Translations under genes and position numbers: made by a program
The notes under the pieces: model-generated
Told to the model about the DNA's origin: nothing
Databases searched by the model: none
The model's input: only the letters and a program-made list of their open reading frames with translations
DNA from: JAEUMG01 sp046349315
GTDB lineage: Bacteria; Pseudomonadota; Alphaproteobacteria; Rhizobiales; Aestuariivirgaceae
Reading direction: 5' to 3'
Length of the DNA stretch: 64,000 nt
Assembly: GCA_046349315.1 (NCBI GenBank)
Contig: JAXMCQ010000004.1
Location: forward strand, 124,001-188,000
Part shown: one piece after another, positions 17,781 through 26,556 of the stretch
How positions within the stretch are numbered: position 1 is the first letter of the stretch
How the letters are laid out: each line of letters opens with the position of its first letter

Positions 17781-17810
17781 TTGGTTATGATTTTTGATCA
17801 TATATCTATA
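17781..17810 (+). promoter_or_regulatory. Putative GntR promoter and operator
   Basis: TTGGTT (17781-17786) is followed after 17-19 bases by TATCTA/CTATAA-like hexamers at about 17803-17809. In the spacer lies an imperfect palindrome ATGAT-TTTTG-ATCAT (17787-17801) containing TGATCA. The site lies between the divergent GntR gene and the sugar-binding-protein gene, as expected for an autoregulated local repressor. It resembles the TTTGATCAAA sites of the second GntR system. No binding is shown; this is inference from position and symmetry. Confidence 0.45.
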
Positions 17811-17837
17811 AGCTTCACGGTGGCAAGCGTGATTGAC

Positions 17838-18539
17838 ATGACCATTGACAGCCAAGGCTCACCACCGGCGCGGCGCAGGACCGCAAAGCTCGTGCCGCGT
17901 CCGGTTCCGCGCGCCACGTTGCCCGATGAAGTCTATCGCCGGATAAAGGATTTGATCCTCGACGGAAATCTTGCGCCGGGCGAGTTGGTGACGATCCAGG
18001 GACTTTCCGAGGCGTTCGATGTGAGCGCCATGCCTGTGCGGGAGGCTCTGACGCGGCTCACGGCCGAGCGCGCATTGACGGTTGTGGCGGGCCGTTCGGT
18101 CGGGATTCCCAATCTCGATTCACAGCGGCTCAAGGATCTGACGCGCGTGCGGCTATCGGTCGAGACGACGGCGGCGCGCTGGGCGGCGCAGGCGATCGGA
18201 CCCGCGCAAATCGCCGAGCTCGAGACCTTGTGCAAGGCGATGGACAAGGCAATCAAGAAGGGCGAGCGCCGCGATTTCGTCCGTGCCAATCACGATTTTC
18301 ACTTCGTGATCTATCGCGCCGCCAATTCGCAGACCATGCTCGGAATCATCGAGGCGCTGTGGCTACAGGTCAGCCCGTATTTTCATCTACTGCATGCCTC
18401 CGACAATTACACCACATCGAATGTACAGCATCGGCATATTCTGGATGCGCTCACCGCACATGACGGCGATACTGTTGCAGCTGCGCTCGAAGCTGATATC
18501 AGCGCGGCTAGCGCGGCGTTGACTAAACTTCTCAAGTAA
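17838..18539 (+). CDS. GntR-family transcriptional regulator (FadR/VanR type)
   Basis: About 233 residues. The N-terminal winged helix-turn-helix reads LPDEVYRRIKDLILDGNLAPG, then LSEAFDVSAMPVREALTRL, the GntR recognition helix. The C-terminal all-helical FCD domain has the Asp/His metal set in NHDFHFVIYRAA and the later HRHILDAL. I take the ATG at 17838; the frame is open from 17715 but the added residues overlap the divergent promoter and do not look like protein. It is divergent from the catabolic operon starting at 17693 and probably represses it until a pathway intermediate, likely a sugar acid, binds the FCD domain. Confidence 0.9.
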   Translation: MTIDSQGSPPARRRTAKLVPRPVPRATLPDEVYRRIKDLILDGNLAPGELVTIQGLSEAFDVSAMPVREALTRLTAERALTVVAGRSVGIPNLDSQRLKDLTRVRLSVETTAARWAAQAIGPAQIAELETLCKAMDKAIKKGERRDFVRANHDFHFVIYRAANSQTMLGIIEALWLQVSPYFHLLHASDNYTTSNVQHRHILDALTAHDGDTVAAALEADISAASAALTKLLK

Positions 18540-18581
18540 CTTCGGTTGCACGCCGACGGATTCAGTGAGAGGCCGCAATAC

Positions 18582-20081
18582 TCAATGGACCGCGGCGAAC
18601 ATGATCATCTCTTCGGTCGCCTCGATCGGCGAGACTTCCTCGACGATGCGGCCCTGGCGGCAGACCAGGATACGATCGGAGAGATTCATGATTTCCGGTA
18701 AGTATGAGGAGATGACAACGACGGCAAGGCCCTGGTCGGCGAGCTCGTTGATGAACCGGTGGATCTCCGCGATAGCGCCAACGTCGACGCCGCGTGTCGG
18801 CTCGTCGAAAATGACCAGCCGCGGCTTCTGGACAAGTCCCTTTCCGATCACGACCTTCTGCTGGTTGCCGCCGGAGAGTTCGACGACACGAGCATTGTCG
18901 TTGATGGCCTTGACGTCGAGCCGCGCCGACCATTGCGCGGCGATTTCGTGCATCTCGGCATAGCTGACGATTTGCGTCTTGGTCAGCCCCGCTGCCAATG
19001 CGCCGGAAAAGAAGTTCTCGGCGATCGACATCGTCTCGAAGAAGCCTTCGAGCTTCCTGTCCTCGGTGACATAAATGATGCCATCGCGGACCGCATGAAC
19101 CGGCACATTGTAGCGCACCGGCTTGCCCTCGAATACGATTTCGCCACCGCGCAGGAAGTCGCGCTTGTAGATCCCGGAGATGATCTTGAACGTCTCGGTT
19201 CGTCCGGAGCCGACCAGGCCAAACACGCCGGTGATCTGGCCTTCGAAGATTGAGAAAGAATTATTGCGTACCATGTTGCCCATGGAGACGTCGCGCACCG
19301 AGAGAATCTGCTTGCCGCGCCTGCGAATGTCCGCCGCAGTGCGGCGCCGATTATAGATATCGCCGGACAGGTCTCGGCCGACCATTGCCCGTATGACCGT
19401 GTCGTGGTCGAAATCTGCCGCCGGTCCGGTTTCGATCAGTTCTCCGTCGCGCAGGATACTGATCCGGTCTGCGTGATTGAGCGCCTCCTCAAGCGCATGA
19501 CTGATGAAGACGATGGATACGCCCGACTTCCGGAGCCTTTGCATGAGAGCAAAGAAATGGCGCTTTTCTTCGGGCGTGAGCGAGGCCGTGGGCTCATCGA
19601 AGATGATGACCTTAGCCTTGTGATGGACTGCGCGGGCGATCTCGACCATCTGGCGCTTCGCGGCACCAAGAGTTGCGACGGTTGCGGCCGGATCCACGGT
19701 GAAGTTGAGCGATTGAAGAAACTGCTGTGCTGCGATGTAGATCCCGCGCAATCGGTTGAGGAAATTCTCCTCGCCCAAATAGATGTTCTGCGCGACCGTC
19801 ATCGAGGAGACGAGGCTCGTCTCCTGGAAGACCATCGCGATACCGTTGCTCAAGGCTTCATAGGGAGACGAAAATGAAACGGACTTGCCGTTGTACAGCA
19901 TCTCGCCGGATGTCGCGTCGACGACCCCGGCCATAATTTTTGTGAGAGTCGACTTCCCGGCGCCGTTCTCGCCAAGCAGGGCGTGAATTTCGCCCTCTGC
20001 CAAAGTGAAATCGACATTCTTCACCGCGGGAACGCCGCGATAAGCCTTTGTCACCCCCTTCATCTCAATGATGGGCTGCAT
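18582..20081 (-). CDS. Sugar ABC transporter ATP-binding protein, RbsA/MglA-like
   Basis: A 499-residue double ATPase. The first domain has Walker A GENGAGKST, signature region LGAAKRQMVEIARAV and Walker B VIIFDEPTASLTPEE. The second has GLVGSGRTE in place of a full Walker A, signature LSGGNQQKVVIGKGL, and LVIFDEPTRGVDVGA. This is the normal arrangement for ribose/xylose-type importers. It overlaps the stop of the propeller gene at 20081 by one base (TAATG-type junction) and is the last gene of the operon that starts near 25327. It ends 42 bp from the convergent GntR gene, with no clear terminator between. Confidence 0.92.
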   Translation of the reverse strand: MQPIIEMKGVTKAYRGVPAVKNVDFTLAEGEIHALLGENGAGKSTLTKIMAGVVDATSGEMLYNGKSVSFSSPYEALSNGIAMVFQETSLVSSMTVAQNIYLGEENFLNRLRGIYIAAQQFLQSLNFTVDPAATVATLGAAKRQMVEIARAVHHKAKVIIFDEPTASLTPEEKRHFFALMQRLRKSGVSIVFISHALEEALNHADRISILRDGELIETGPAADFDHDTVIRAMVGRDLSGDIYNRRRTAADIRRRGKQILSVRDVSMGNMVRNNSFSIFEGQITGVFGLVGSGRTETFKIISGIYKRDFLRGGEIVFEGKPVRYNVPVHAVRDGIIYVTEDRKLEGFFETMSIAENFFSGALAAGLTKTQIVSYAEMHEIAAQWSARLDVKAINDNARVVELSGGNQQKVVIGKGLVQKPRLVIFDEPTRGVDVGAIAEIHRFINELADQGLAVVVISSYLPEIMNLSDRILVCRQGRIVEEVSPIEATEEMIMFAAVH

Positions 20082-21130
20082 TACTCCACCTCGCCGATGG
20101 GAAAGCGAATGATGTGGTTGCCGCCCTTCGAGGTCGCGTGAATTTCGCCATCATGCAGGATGGCGGAGGTCATGCCATGAAACCTGCCATTGGCGCGGCT
20201 GTGATAGCTTGTTACAGGCTGGAATTCCCTATCCAGCAAAGCGACAAGCCCATAGGAACGGGTCGGCGACCATGGCTTGTGCACGCCCATGCTGCGTACA
20301 CCGCCATTCTGCAGAGGTTCGAGGAAGCTCGTTGCCGGTGTGAGTGCCGGCGCAATCCAGAAGCGGCTGTCGATCTCGCGCATCATGTCGGCGCGATAAT
20401 GCGGTTCCTGAAGCACAAATTCGACGAGACGATTGAGCGGTGCAAAGAGGCACAAGAGATAGCCGTTACCAGTGGCGCTAATGCGCGAAGGATAGGCGGG
20501 GAGCCTTGCAAGTACCTCCGTGGGTGCGCCGCCACCTGATGGTATTGCCACCAGTCGGTGTCGCCAGCTTTCGCTGACCATGATCCGATTTCGGGACAAA
20601 TCCACTATGAGCCCATTGGGAAAGCCGAGGCCTGAGGCAAGTTCGTGTCGCTCCCCGCTCTCCAACTCGACACGCCACAGCGAGCCAGAGGTGTTTCCGT
20701 GCATCAGGTCGACGACCCACTCGCTTGGGCCGAAGTCATTCGAGCCATTGCAGACAAGGAGGCCGCCATCATCGAAGGCAAGCGCCGTCGGGCATTTGAA
20801 TTGCGCGATCCCCTTGCCGTCCACGATTATGCTGCCGTCATCGAGGGCTATCGCCAGCCTGCGGCCGTCCGATGCGACCGCGGAGACGTCCGAGGCGAAA
20901 CTCATCAGCACTTCTTTGGGCGCTATCCGCCTGATCTCATTGCCGCTCGAATAGACGAGCGCCCCATCAAGTACGGCAAGGTTGTCGGGGGATATGGCCG
21001 CAACCACGACATCAGCAACATCGAGCGCCGTGTTCGGCTTCAAGGCGCCGTCCATTGGCGGGATAGTAACGGCCTTGCCGCGAAAGAAGTCGAGGATGGG
21101 ATCAAAGAACATCAAGCCTGCGGCCCCCAA
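20081..21130 (-). CDS. Strictosidine-synthase/SMP-30-like beta-propeller protein
   Basis: A 349-residue six-bladed propeller-like protein. Typical blade segments are visible: FKCPTALAFDDGGLLVCNGS, LASGLGFPNGLIVDLSRNR with IMVSESWRHRLVAI, and ISATGNGYLLCLFAPLNR. The NG-L-D and SESWRHR elements fit the strictosidine-synthase-like/lactonase group rather than classic gluconolactonase. There is no signal peptide, though the first 15 residues are hydrophobic. Its start lies inside the end of the permease-propeller fusion gene (19-bp overlap). It resembles the C-terminal half of that fusion, so two related propellers are made side by side. Likely a lactone or ester hydrolase; substrate unknown. Confidence 0.78.
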   Translation of the reverse strand: MGAAGLMFFDPILDFFRGKAVTIPPMDGALKPNTALDVADVVVAAISPDNLAVLDGALVYSSGNEIRRIAPKEVLMSFASDVSAVASDGRRLAIALDDGSIIVDGKGIAQFKCPTALAFDDGGLLVCNGSNDFGPSEWVVDLMHGNTSGSLWRVELESGERHELASGLGFPNGLIVDLSRNRIMVSESWRHRLVAIPSGGGAPTEVLARLPAYPSRISATGNGYLLCLFAPLNRLVEFVLQEPHYRADMMREIDSRFWIAPALTPATSFLEPLQNGGVRSMGVHKPWSPTRSYGLVALLDREFQPVTSYHSRANGRFHGMTSAILHDGEIHATSKGGNHIIRFPIGEVE

Positions 21131-23235
21131 TAGGATTGCGGCCCCGTCCAGGACGGATCGGCGTGCTCAAGCTTGTAGCGACCCACGCGGTTGTTCAGAA
21201 TGCCGCCGACATAGAGATAGCCCTTATGCTCGCGCATCGAGGTCACCATGGGATGGCTTTCGCCGGTCAGGTCTCCCAGAGTTTCGATAATCGTCCCGTC
21301 TTCGGCAAACTTGACAACGCCCCCGGTGTTGATGTTCGGGAACAGCCATTCGTCCTGCGGCAGCCTGCGGCTCATGCGTTTGCGAAAAGCGGGATGGCGG
21401 AGGGCTAAGTCGAAACTTGGCGTGCGCATGCCGAGCCAGGCCATCCAGTAATTGCCATCGGAGGCGCGATTGATATTGTCGGGATAGCCAGGCATGTCCG
21501 AGATCACGCATTCGGCTGTCCCGGCCCTCGGTCCTTCGATCCAGTAGCGGTGCACGCGGCACGCCCAGCTCTCTGCGAAAAACAACGACTTTCCGTCATG
21601 TGCCATGCACACGCCGTTGGCATAGCGATAATTGTCGAGGAGCGTTCGCGTCTGGCCGGTCTTGGGATCGAAAGCAAGAAGGCGCCCGGTCGGTCGCCCC
21701 TCGATAGAATCAATGGCCCAGTCATGGGCATCGTAGCGTGTCGTGGAATCGGTGAAGTAGATTTTACCGTCCGGCGCGATGTCGAGATCATTGGGATCAC
21801 GCAAGCGTGCGTCATCGACAATCGATGTGTAGGAGCGGTTGGTTTCGGCGGAGAGCTGCTTCACGTCGCCCGAAGGCGAAATGGAGTAAAGACCCATGGC
21901 CCCGACGCAAGACAGCACATTGCCGTCGCGGTCAATCGCCAGACCCAATGGGAAGCCGCCGGTATGGGCGAAAACTTCAGAGCGCCGATAGTCGGGTGCA
22001 AAAAACCGGATAATCTCGCCATGACGCGTTCCACAGTAAAGATGGTCGTCGCGATCGAGCACGATGTCTTCGGGGCCTTCGAGTTCGCCAAGCCCGATAT
22101 ACTCCGTCTTCGAGATCCTGTTGTTGAGCGCGTAGGATGAACCGCTGTCGGGAAGGGCTGACTGAGTCTTGCCCATTTGATGATAGATGGGCGCGACATA
22201 AAGCTCGTTCAGCACCTTGTGGCGGTTTTTGAGCCAGCGGATGTCGAGGATGACGGCGACAGCGAGCATCAGGCCAAGCACCATCTGGTTCGTGCCGGTT
22301 CCATAGCCCAGGCGTATCAAGCCATTGTTCATGACAAGCACGATAACGGCGCCCATGACGGACTTGGCGATCGAGCCGCGCCCGCCTCCGAGCGAATTGC
22401 CGCCGACCACAGCAGCGGTAATGGCCAGGATTTCAAGATTGAGACCCGTCCCGGGCCCCGCACCGCTCAGCCTGCAAGCGATGAGGAAGCCTGCAAAACC
22501 CGAGCAAAGCCCCGATATGACATAAGAGAAGAAGACTGTCTGGCGTACCTTGATGCCGGAATTATGCGCCGAGCGCCGCGAGCCGCCGACGGCCAATACA
22601 TGCCACCCGGGTCGCGATCGCGTCAGCGCGATATGCCCCACGATCGCGAGGATGGTTGCGGCGATAACCGGAATCGAGAGGCCGAATATCGCGCCGTCGC
22701 CGATGAAGTCCCAAATATCCGAAGACGCACTGGAAAGTTGGATCATCGAGCCAAAATTCACGACCAGAATGTCGTAGATGGCGCGACCGATCACCAGCGT
22801 GACAAGAGTGGTGAGAAAGGCGCGCAGGCGCATATAGCCGATGAGGTAACCATTCACCGCGCCGAATGCTGCTCCCGTGGCAAGGGCCGCCAACAGCGCG
22901 ACGCCGGTGGGAAGGTCAAAGATGAAGAATGTCGAGACGGAGGCGAAGGCTGCCAGTGCGAAAATCGAACCCACCGAGAGGTCGATCCCGCCGGCAAGCA
23001 TCACGACAGTGAGGCCAATCACCACGATGACGAATTCGCCGAGCTGGCGGGTCGATTCCTGAAGCGAATAAGGCTGGAAAAACCCCGGAATCAGGCTGCC
23101 GAACACCGCGACTGTCACAACCAACGCCAGGAAGGGGATGGCATTGTCAGTCCAGCGCTTGGTCAGAATTTCGCCGATAAGGTGGTCGGGAATGAGATTG
23201 TAGCGCCAGGCCTGAAGCCGTTCGCGAAACGTCAT
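21112..23235 (-). CDS. Fusion of ribose-type ABC permease with a lactonase-like beta-propeller
   Basis: A single uninterrupted frame of 707 codons. Residues 1-340 are a full RbsC-type permease: VMLAGGIDLSVGS near 79-91, VVGGNSLGGGRGS near 277-288, and about eight to ten membrane helices. A short linker (341-375) leads into a six-bladed propeller (380-700) with LEGPEDIVLDRDDHLYCGT, LRDPNDLDIAPDGKIYFTDS, YANGVCMAHDGKSLFFAESW and DMPGYPDNINR, strictosidine-synthase/SMP-30-like. RbsC ends in the cytoplasm, so the propeller should lie on the inner face. The import channel would then carry its own hydrolase for the incoming ligand. It lies between the binding-protein gene and the free propeller gene. 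Confidence 0.9.
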   Translation of the reverse strand: MTFRERLQAWRYNLIPDHLIGEILTKRWTDNAIPFLALVVTVAVFGSLIPGFFQPYSLQESTRQLGEFVIVVIGLTVVMLAGGIDLSVGSIFALAAFASVSTFFIFDLPTGVALLAALATGAAFGAVNGYLIGYMRLRAFLTTLVTLVIGRAIYDILVVNFGSMIQLSSASSDIWDFIGDGAIFGLSIPVIAATILAIVGHIALTRSRPGWHVLAVGGSRRSAHNSGIKVRQTVFFSYVISGLCSGFAGFLIACRLSGAGPGTGLNLEILAITAAVVGGNSLGGGRGSIAKSVMGAVIVLVMNNGLIRLGYGTGTNQMVLGLMLAVAVILDIRWLKNRHKVLNELYVAPIYHQMGKTQSALPDSGSSYALNNRISKTEYIGLGELEGPEDIVLDRDDHLYCGTRHGEIIRFFAPDYRRSEVFAHTGGFPLGLAIDRDGNVLSCVGAMGLYSISPSGDVKQLSAETNRSYTSIVDDARLRDPNDLDIAPDGKIYFTDSTTRYDAHDWAIDSIEGRPTGRLLAFDPKTGQTRTLLDNYRYANGVCMAHDGKSLFFAESWACRVHRYWIEGPRAGTAECVISDMPGYPDNINRASDGNYWMAWLGMRTPSFDLALRHPAFRKRMSRRLPQDEWLFPNINTGGVVKFAEDGTIIETLGDLTGESHPMVTSMREHKGYLYVGGILNNRVGRYKLEHADPSWTGPQSYWGPQA

Positions 23236-23244
23236 AGGTCAGAG

Positions 23245-23286
23245 TCCAAAAAAGGAAACGGGCGGCCCTGGAGGCGAGGCCGCCCG
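23245..23286 (-). terminator. Terminator-like hairpin after binding-protein gene
   Basis: A perfect 9-bp stem CGGGCGGCC/GGCCGCCCG (23259-23267/23278-23286) with a 10-base loop is followed on the minus strand by TTTCCTTTTTTGG. It lies between the binding-protein stop and the fusion-permease start. As in the operon at 16504, it probably causes partial termination so that the binding protein exceeds the membrane parts. Confidence 0.72.
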
Positions 23287-23300
23287 ATATTTATTGTGCG

Positions 23301-24326
23301 TCAGTTACCGGCCGCGGCCTGAAGGGCCTTCAAGTTCCAGCAGCTGCGTGGCGTCAGGTTTTCCTTGGTCACCGTGGAGAGCAGCGAATAGATGTAAGGC
23401 GATGCCGTTCCCGGTGGCTGGCCGCTCTGGAGCAGGTATTTGATCATTGCCACCATAGCCTCGCTCTCATTGTAGAGTTCGGTCGAGACGACGGCGTCAA
23501 ATGTTCCGTTCTGGATGTTGGCGCAGGTGGCGGTTTCTTCGCCGCCGCCGGTCGTCACCAGATAGATCTGGTCCTGCTTGCCGGCATCGCGGATCGCCGC
23601 TGCCGCACCCGTCGCATCGCCGTCCCAGAAGTCGATGATGCCGCAGATTTCCGGATGCTGCTGAAGCATGGTCGCCGTCACATTGCGCGAGGTCGTGGCA
23701 TCCCAGTTCGAGTCTGGCTTGGCGACGACTTCGAAGTCGGGATGCTTGGCCAGAACCTGCATGATGCCCGCATATTGATAAAGGCTCGTTGCATTGACCT
23801 GGTCGCCTTGGACGAGGCCGATCTTCTTGCTCGACTTGTCGCCGCAGCCCTTGACGACGGCTTCGGCCTCCATCTGGCCAAGACGATTCCAATCACCGCC
23901 GACATAGGCGTCGGCCTTGAAGTTGGCAGGGTTGTCGATGAGGATGACATAAATGCCCTCCTTCTGCGCTCGTTTCATGAGCTTTGAATAGGAGTTCAGG
24001 TCCGGCGACATGATCACGAGCACGTCCGGCTTTGTGCCGGAGGCGATGACCTCGGTGATGGCCTGGGCGCCGGCTTCGACCGACCAATTCGGATCGCGCG
24101 TCTCGAATACCCCGCCGAAACCCTCGACCTCGCGCTTGAGGATCGCGGCCCAGCCTTGCGCAAGGTCGAAGCCCATGGCCATCGGCACGAGGACAACGCG
24201 CTTGCCGGTCATTGCGGCGGCATAGGCGGCCGGCCCCGGATCATCATCGGCCTTGACCGGAGCCGATGCGGCCGCGATCGCCAAGGCGGCCACTGCCGCG
24301 CACGAAATCAGTAGTTTTCTCAACAT
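23301..24326 (-). CDS. Periplasmic sugar-binding protein, ribose-type importer
   Basis: About 341 residues. The signal peptide MLRKLLISCAAVAALAIAAA is followed by a PBP-I type protein with GKRVVLVPMAMGFDLAQGW, VLVIMSPDLNSYSKLMKRA, IYVILIDNPANFKADAYVGG and IGLVQGDQVNATSLYQYAG. I choose the ATG at 24326 because AGGGAG sits just before it; an earlier in-frame ATG at 24350 overlaps the permease stop as ATGA and remains possible. It is the second gene of its operon. The ligand should be the compound hydrolysed by the two propellers encoded downstream. Confidence 0.88.
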   Translation of the reverse strand: MLRKLLISCAAVAALAIAAASAPVKADDDPGPAAYAAAMTGKRVVLVPMAMGFDLAQGWAAILKREVEGFGGVFETRDPNWSVEAGAQAITEVIASGTKPDVLVIMSPDLNSYSKLMKRAQKEGIYVILIDNPANFKADAYVGGDWNRLGQMEAEAVVKGCGDKSSKKIGLVQGDQVNATSLYQYAGIMQVLAKHPDFEVVAKPDSNWDATTSRNVTATMLQQHPEICGIIDFWDGDATGAAAAIRDAGKQDQIYLVTTGGGEETATCANIQNGTFDAVVSTELYNESEAMVAMIKYLLQSGQPPGTASPYIYSLLSTVTKENLTPRSCWNLKALQAAAGN

Positions 24327-24346
24327 GCCGTTTCTCCCTGTCTTCT

Positions 24347-25327
24347 TCATATGTCGCCCTGCTGGGCGGTTTGCTCATCCCGCGGATTGAGTAGGCTATC
24401 GATAATGATCGCGGCGAGCAGGATCGTCGCCTTGATCAGGTTCTGGTAGATATTGGGAATGTCGATGATCGTCATGGCGTTTAGCATGATGCCGATGAGG
24501 ATGGCACCGACGATGACATTGCGCATGCCGCCCTTGCCGCCCGACAGGCCGATGCCGCCGATGACGACGACGAGAATGATGTCATAGAGCAAGGTGGAAT
24601 TCACGACCCGGGTGTTCATGCTGAGGAGCGATGAGGCGGTCAGTAGGCCTGCAATCATCGCGATGAAGGCCGAGATCACGTAGCGCAGCACGTTCATCGG
24701 CCGCACTGGGATGCCGATATTGCGGGCGGCCATCAGATTGTCGCCCATGTAGTAGACGTAGCGGCCCCATTTGGTGAAGCGGAGGAAGAGATAGGCCAAG
24801 AAGCACGTGCCGCCAAAGATGAAGACCTCGGCGGGAATGTCGAGAAAGCGCATGCGCCCCAATGTTTCGAGCCAGTGTCCCGAAGGCACCGGGATCGCGT
24901 CTTGGGTGATGAGCTGCGAGCGGACATAGCCGAAGACAAAGGATGCGCTGGCCAGTGTCGCGAAGATCGCCGGCACATCGGCATAGGCAACGAGAAAGCC
25001 GTTGACGAGGCCGATGAGCAGGACGCCCGCAGCCGTGATCAAGAGTGCCGAGCCTTCGCTCCAGCCATTGTTCAGCATCTGCAGGTACCAGGCGGCGGAC
25101 ATCGCCATGATCGCGACGGCTGCGAGGTCGATGCCGCGGCCGATGATCACGATTGCCATTCCGATGGCGAGGAGGCCCAGGACCGAAACGCTGCGGACGA
25201 CCGAGATCAAATTGCCAGGATCAAGGAAGCCCGGAAGTGCAATGGCGGACAGGGCGAAGAGTCCGACGGCAAGCGCCAGAACGATCCGCTCCTGACTCCA
25301 AATCCCGTGCCCACTCACGCCCACCAA
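24347..25327 (-). CDS. Ribose-type ABC permease, RbsC-like
   Basis: A 326-residue membrane protein with about nine helices, IIGRGIDLAAVAIM near the second helix and VVVIGGIGLSGGKGGMRN before the last ones, the RbsC landmarks. The start is uncertain: TTG at 25327 lies seven bases after GGAGG, and GTG at 25324 or 25315 are alternatives; there is no ATG. It is the first gene of the operon and would pair with the permease half of the 21112-23235 fusion, giving an asymmetric channel with one propeller per transporter. Confidence 0.88.
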   Translation of the reverse strand: MVGVSGHGIWSQERIVLALAVGLFALSAIALPGFLDPGNLISVVRSVSVLGLLAIGMAIVIIGRGIDLAAVAIMAMSAAWYLQMLNNGWSEGSALLITAAGVLLIGLVNGFLVAYADVPAIFATLASASFVFGYVRSQLITQDAIPVPSGHWLETLGRMRFLDIPAEVFIFGGTCFLAYLFLRFTKWGRYVYYMGDNLMAARNIGIPVRPMNVLRYVISAFIAMIAGLLTASSLLSMNTRVVNSTLLYDIILVVVIGGIGLSGGKGGMRNVIVGAILIGIMLNAMTIIDIPNIYQNLIKATILLAAIIIDSLLNPRDEQTAQQGDI

Positions 25328-25419
25328 GCCAGCCCCTCCCCGAAGCTCTTGGTTCGAGCCTGCCGCAGCCCCTCAGACCCGTCAAGTGCGGAGGCGGTGG
25401 GGGAAGGCAGCTCACCGTG

Positions 25420-25448
25420 AAATATCAATCACTTGACAGGGTGTCCAA
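25420..25448 (-). promoter_or_regulatory. Putative promoter of the second sugar-importer operon
   Basis: On the minus strand TTGGAC (25443-25448) and ATATTT (25420-25425) are separated by exactly 17 bases. The predicted transcript would have a leader of about 85 bases before the start near 25327. The rest of the 294-bp gap to the divergent gene at 25622 shows nothing else I recognise. No operator-like palindrome matching the GntR sites was seen here. Confidence 0.4.
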
Positions 25449-25621
25449 CGTCATCGTCGGCGCGGGAGTCGAGGGGCAAAGGATTGGTCAGGGGCGCGAG
25501 GTTCCTCAGGCATGCTCTCTGCTGAGCATCGCTATCACGCCGCTTGAGCGAGGAGGCGGCGATGATCCGCCCTTGGCAAAGGGCCCGTCGCCACTCATTC
25601 TGTATGCGCACAAGCCACCGC

Positions 25622-26392
25622 ATGAGCATGCTCGACAAGGTCCTTGCCAGTTTCGCCTATCCCTTGGGCTTCGCATTAGCCGCGCTTGTGTTTGTGGCAC
25701 TCGCCGTGGCTTGTGGCGCACGACGCAGCGCTGCTGCATCCATATTTGTTATTGCCCTGTTGCTATGGGCCGCCTCGACACCGCTCCTGGCACAATGGGC
25801 CACTGGGGCATTGGAGGCTCAATACGCGCCTCAATCGGTGCAAAGCTATAGACCGGCAGACGTCATCATCCTTCTTGGTGGTGTATTGAGCCCGCCAGCT
25901 CAAGGCGAGCCCTATCCCGACCTTGGCGAAGCGGCGGATCGCGCAGTCCATGCTCTGCGGCTCTATAAGGCTCAGCTCGCGCCGAAAATTCTCATTTCGG
26001 GCGGCAATCTGTTTCCGGATGGGCGGATGTCAGAAGGGCAGTCGCTTGCGGAACTGCTCGAAAGCTGGGCTGTTCCGCGGGGCGCGATCATCGTTGAAGA
26101 CGCCAGCAGAAATACCTTTGAAAATGCGCGCGAAAGTGCCCGCATCTGGCAAAGCGAGGGATTTCGGTCTGGGCTCCTCGTTACATCCGCGATGCATATG
26201 CCACGAGCCCTTGCGACCTTTCGAAAGGCCGGATTAGCCGTCGCGCCTGCTGCGACAGATCGACGGGGAAAGCATGCATTGCCGCCACTACCCTTGTCGG
26301 TTTTCCCGGATGCCGGGAGCCTCTATCAGACCACACAAGCGATCAAGGAGTGGGTCGGACTCTTCGTTTATCGTTGGCGCGGGTGGGCCTAG
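25622..26392 (+). CDS. YdcF/ElyC family (DUF218) membrane protein
   Basis: About 256 residues. Two N-terminal membrane helices (roughly residues 8-30 and 38-55) precede a DUF218 domain with ADVIILLGG, RAVHALRLYKAQLAPKILISGG, EDASRNTFENARES and LLVTSAMHMPRALATF. This set is standard for YdcF/SanA/ElyC proteins, which are linked to envelope and peptidoglycan-precursor metabolism in enterobacteria; the reaction is not established. I take the ATG at 25622 (MSMLDK); the frame extends to 25544 without clear protein-like sequence. It stands between divergent and downstream units and is probably monocistronic. Confidence 0.85.
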   Translation: MSMLDKVLASFAYPLGFALAALVFVALAVACGARRSAAASIFVIALLLWAASTPLLAQWATGALEAQYAPQSVQSYRPADVIILLGGVLSPPAQGEPYPDLGEAADRAVHALRLYKAQLAPKILISGGNLFPDGRMSEGQSLAELLESWAVPRGAIIVEDASRNTFENARESARIWQSEGFRSGLLVTSAMHMPRALATFRKAGLAVAPAATDRRGKHALPPLPLSVFPDAGSLYQTTQAIKEWVGLFVYRWRGWA

Positions 26393-26528
26393 CTCGGCAC
26401 ATTGCCTCTAGTCAGAGTCCACTGTCGGTCTGATCCTACTTTCGCGGCGAGGCCCCGAGCGATTTTCGGAGAGTTCGCATGGAGCCTTGTGTTAGGCAGT
26501 TCGGGGTTCGAGAACATGACCTTGAAAA

Positions 26529-26543
26529 GAACAAAATCAGAAC
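26529..26543 (+). promoter_or_regulatory. SOS (LexA) box, alphaproteobacterial type
   Basis: GAAC-AAAATCA-GAAC matches GAAC-N7-GAAC, which on the other strand is the GTTC-N7-GTTC box bound by LexA in alphaproteobacteria. It ends 13 bases before the ATG of the radical-SAM gene, so a bound repressor would block transcription or early elongation. The surrounding 26393-26556 gap holds no other feature. The match is exact; regulation is inferred. Confidence 0.75.
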
Positions 26544-26556
26544 ATAAACTGCGCTC

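Noticed and set aside
22177..23322. 381-codon frame antisense to the permease fusion
   Set aside because: Rich in charged residues typical of the complement of membrane-protein genes; no ribosome site or family match.
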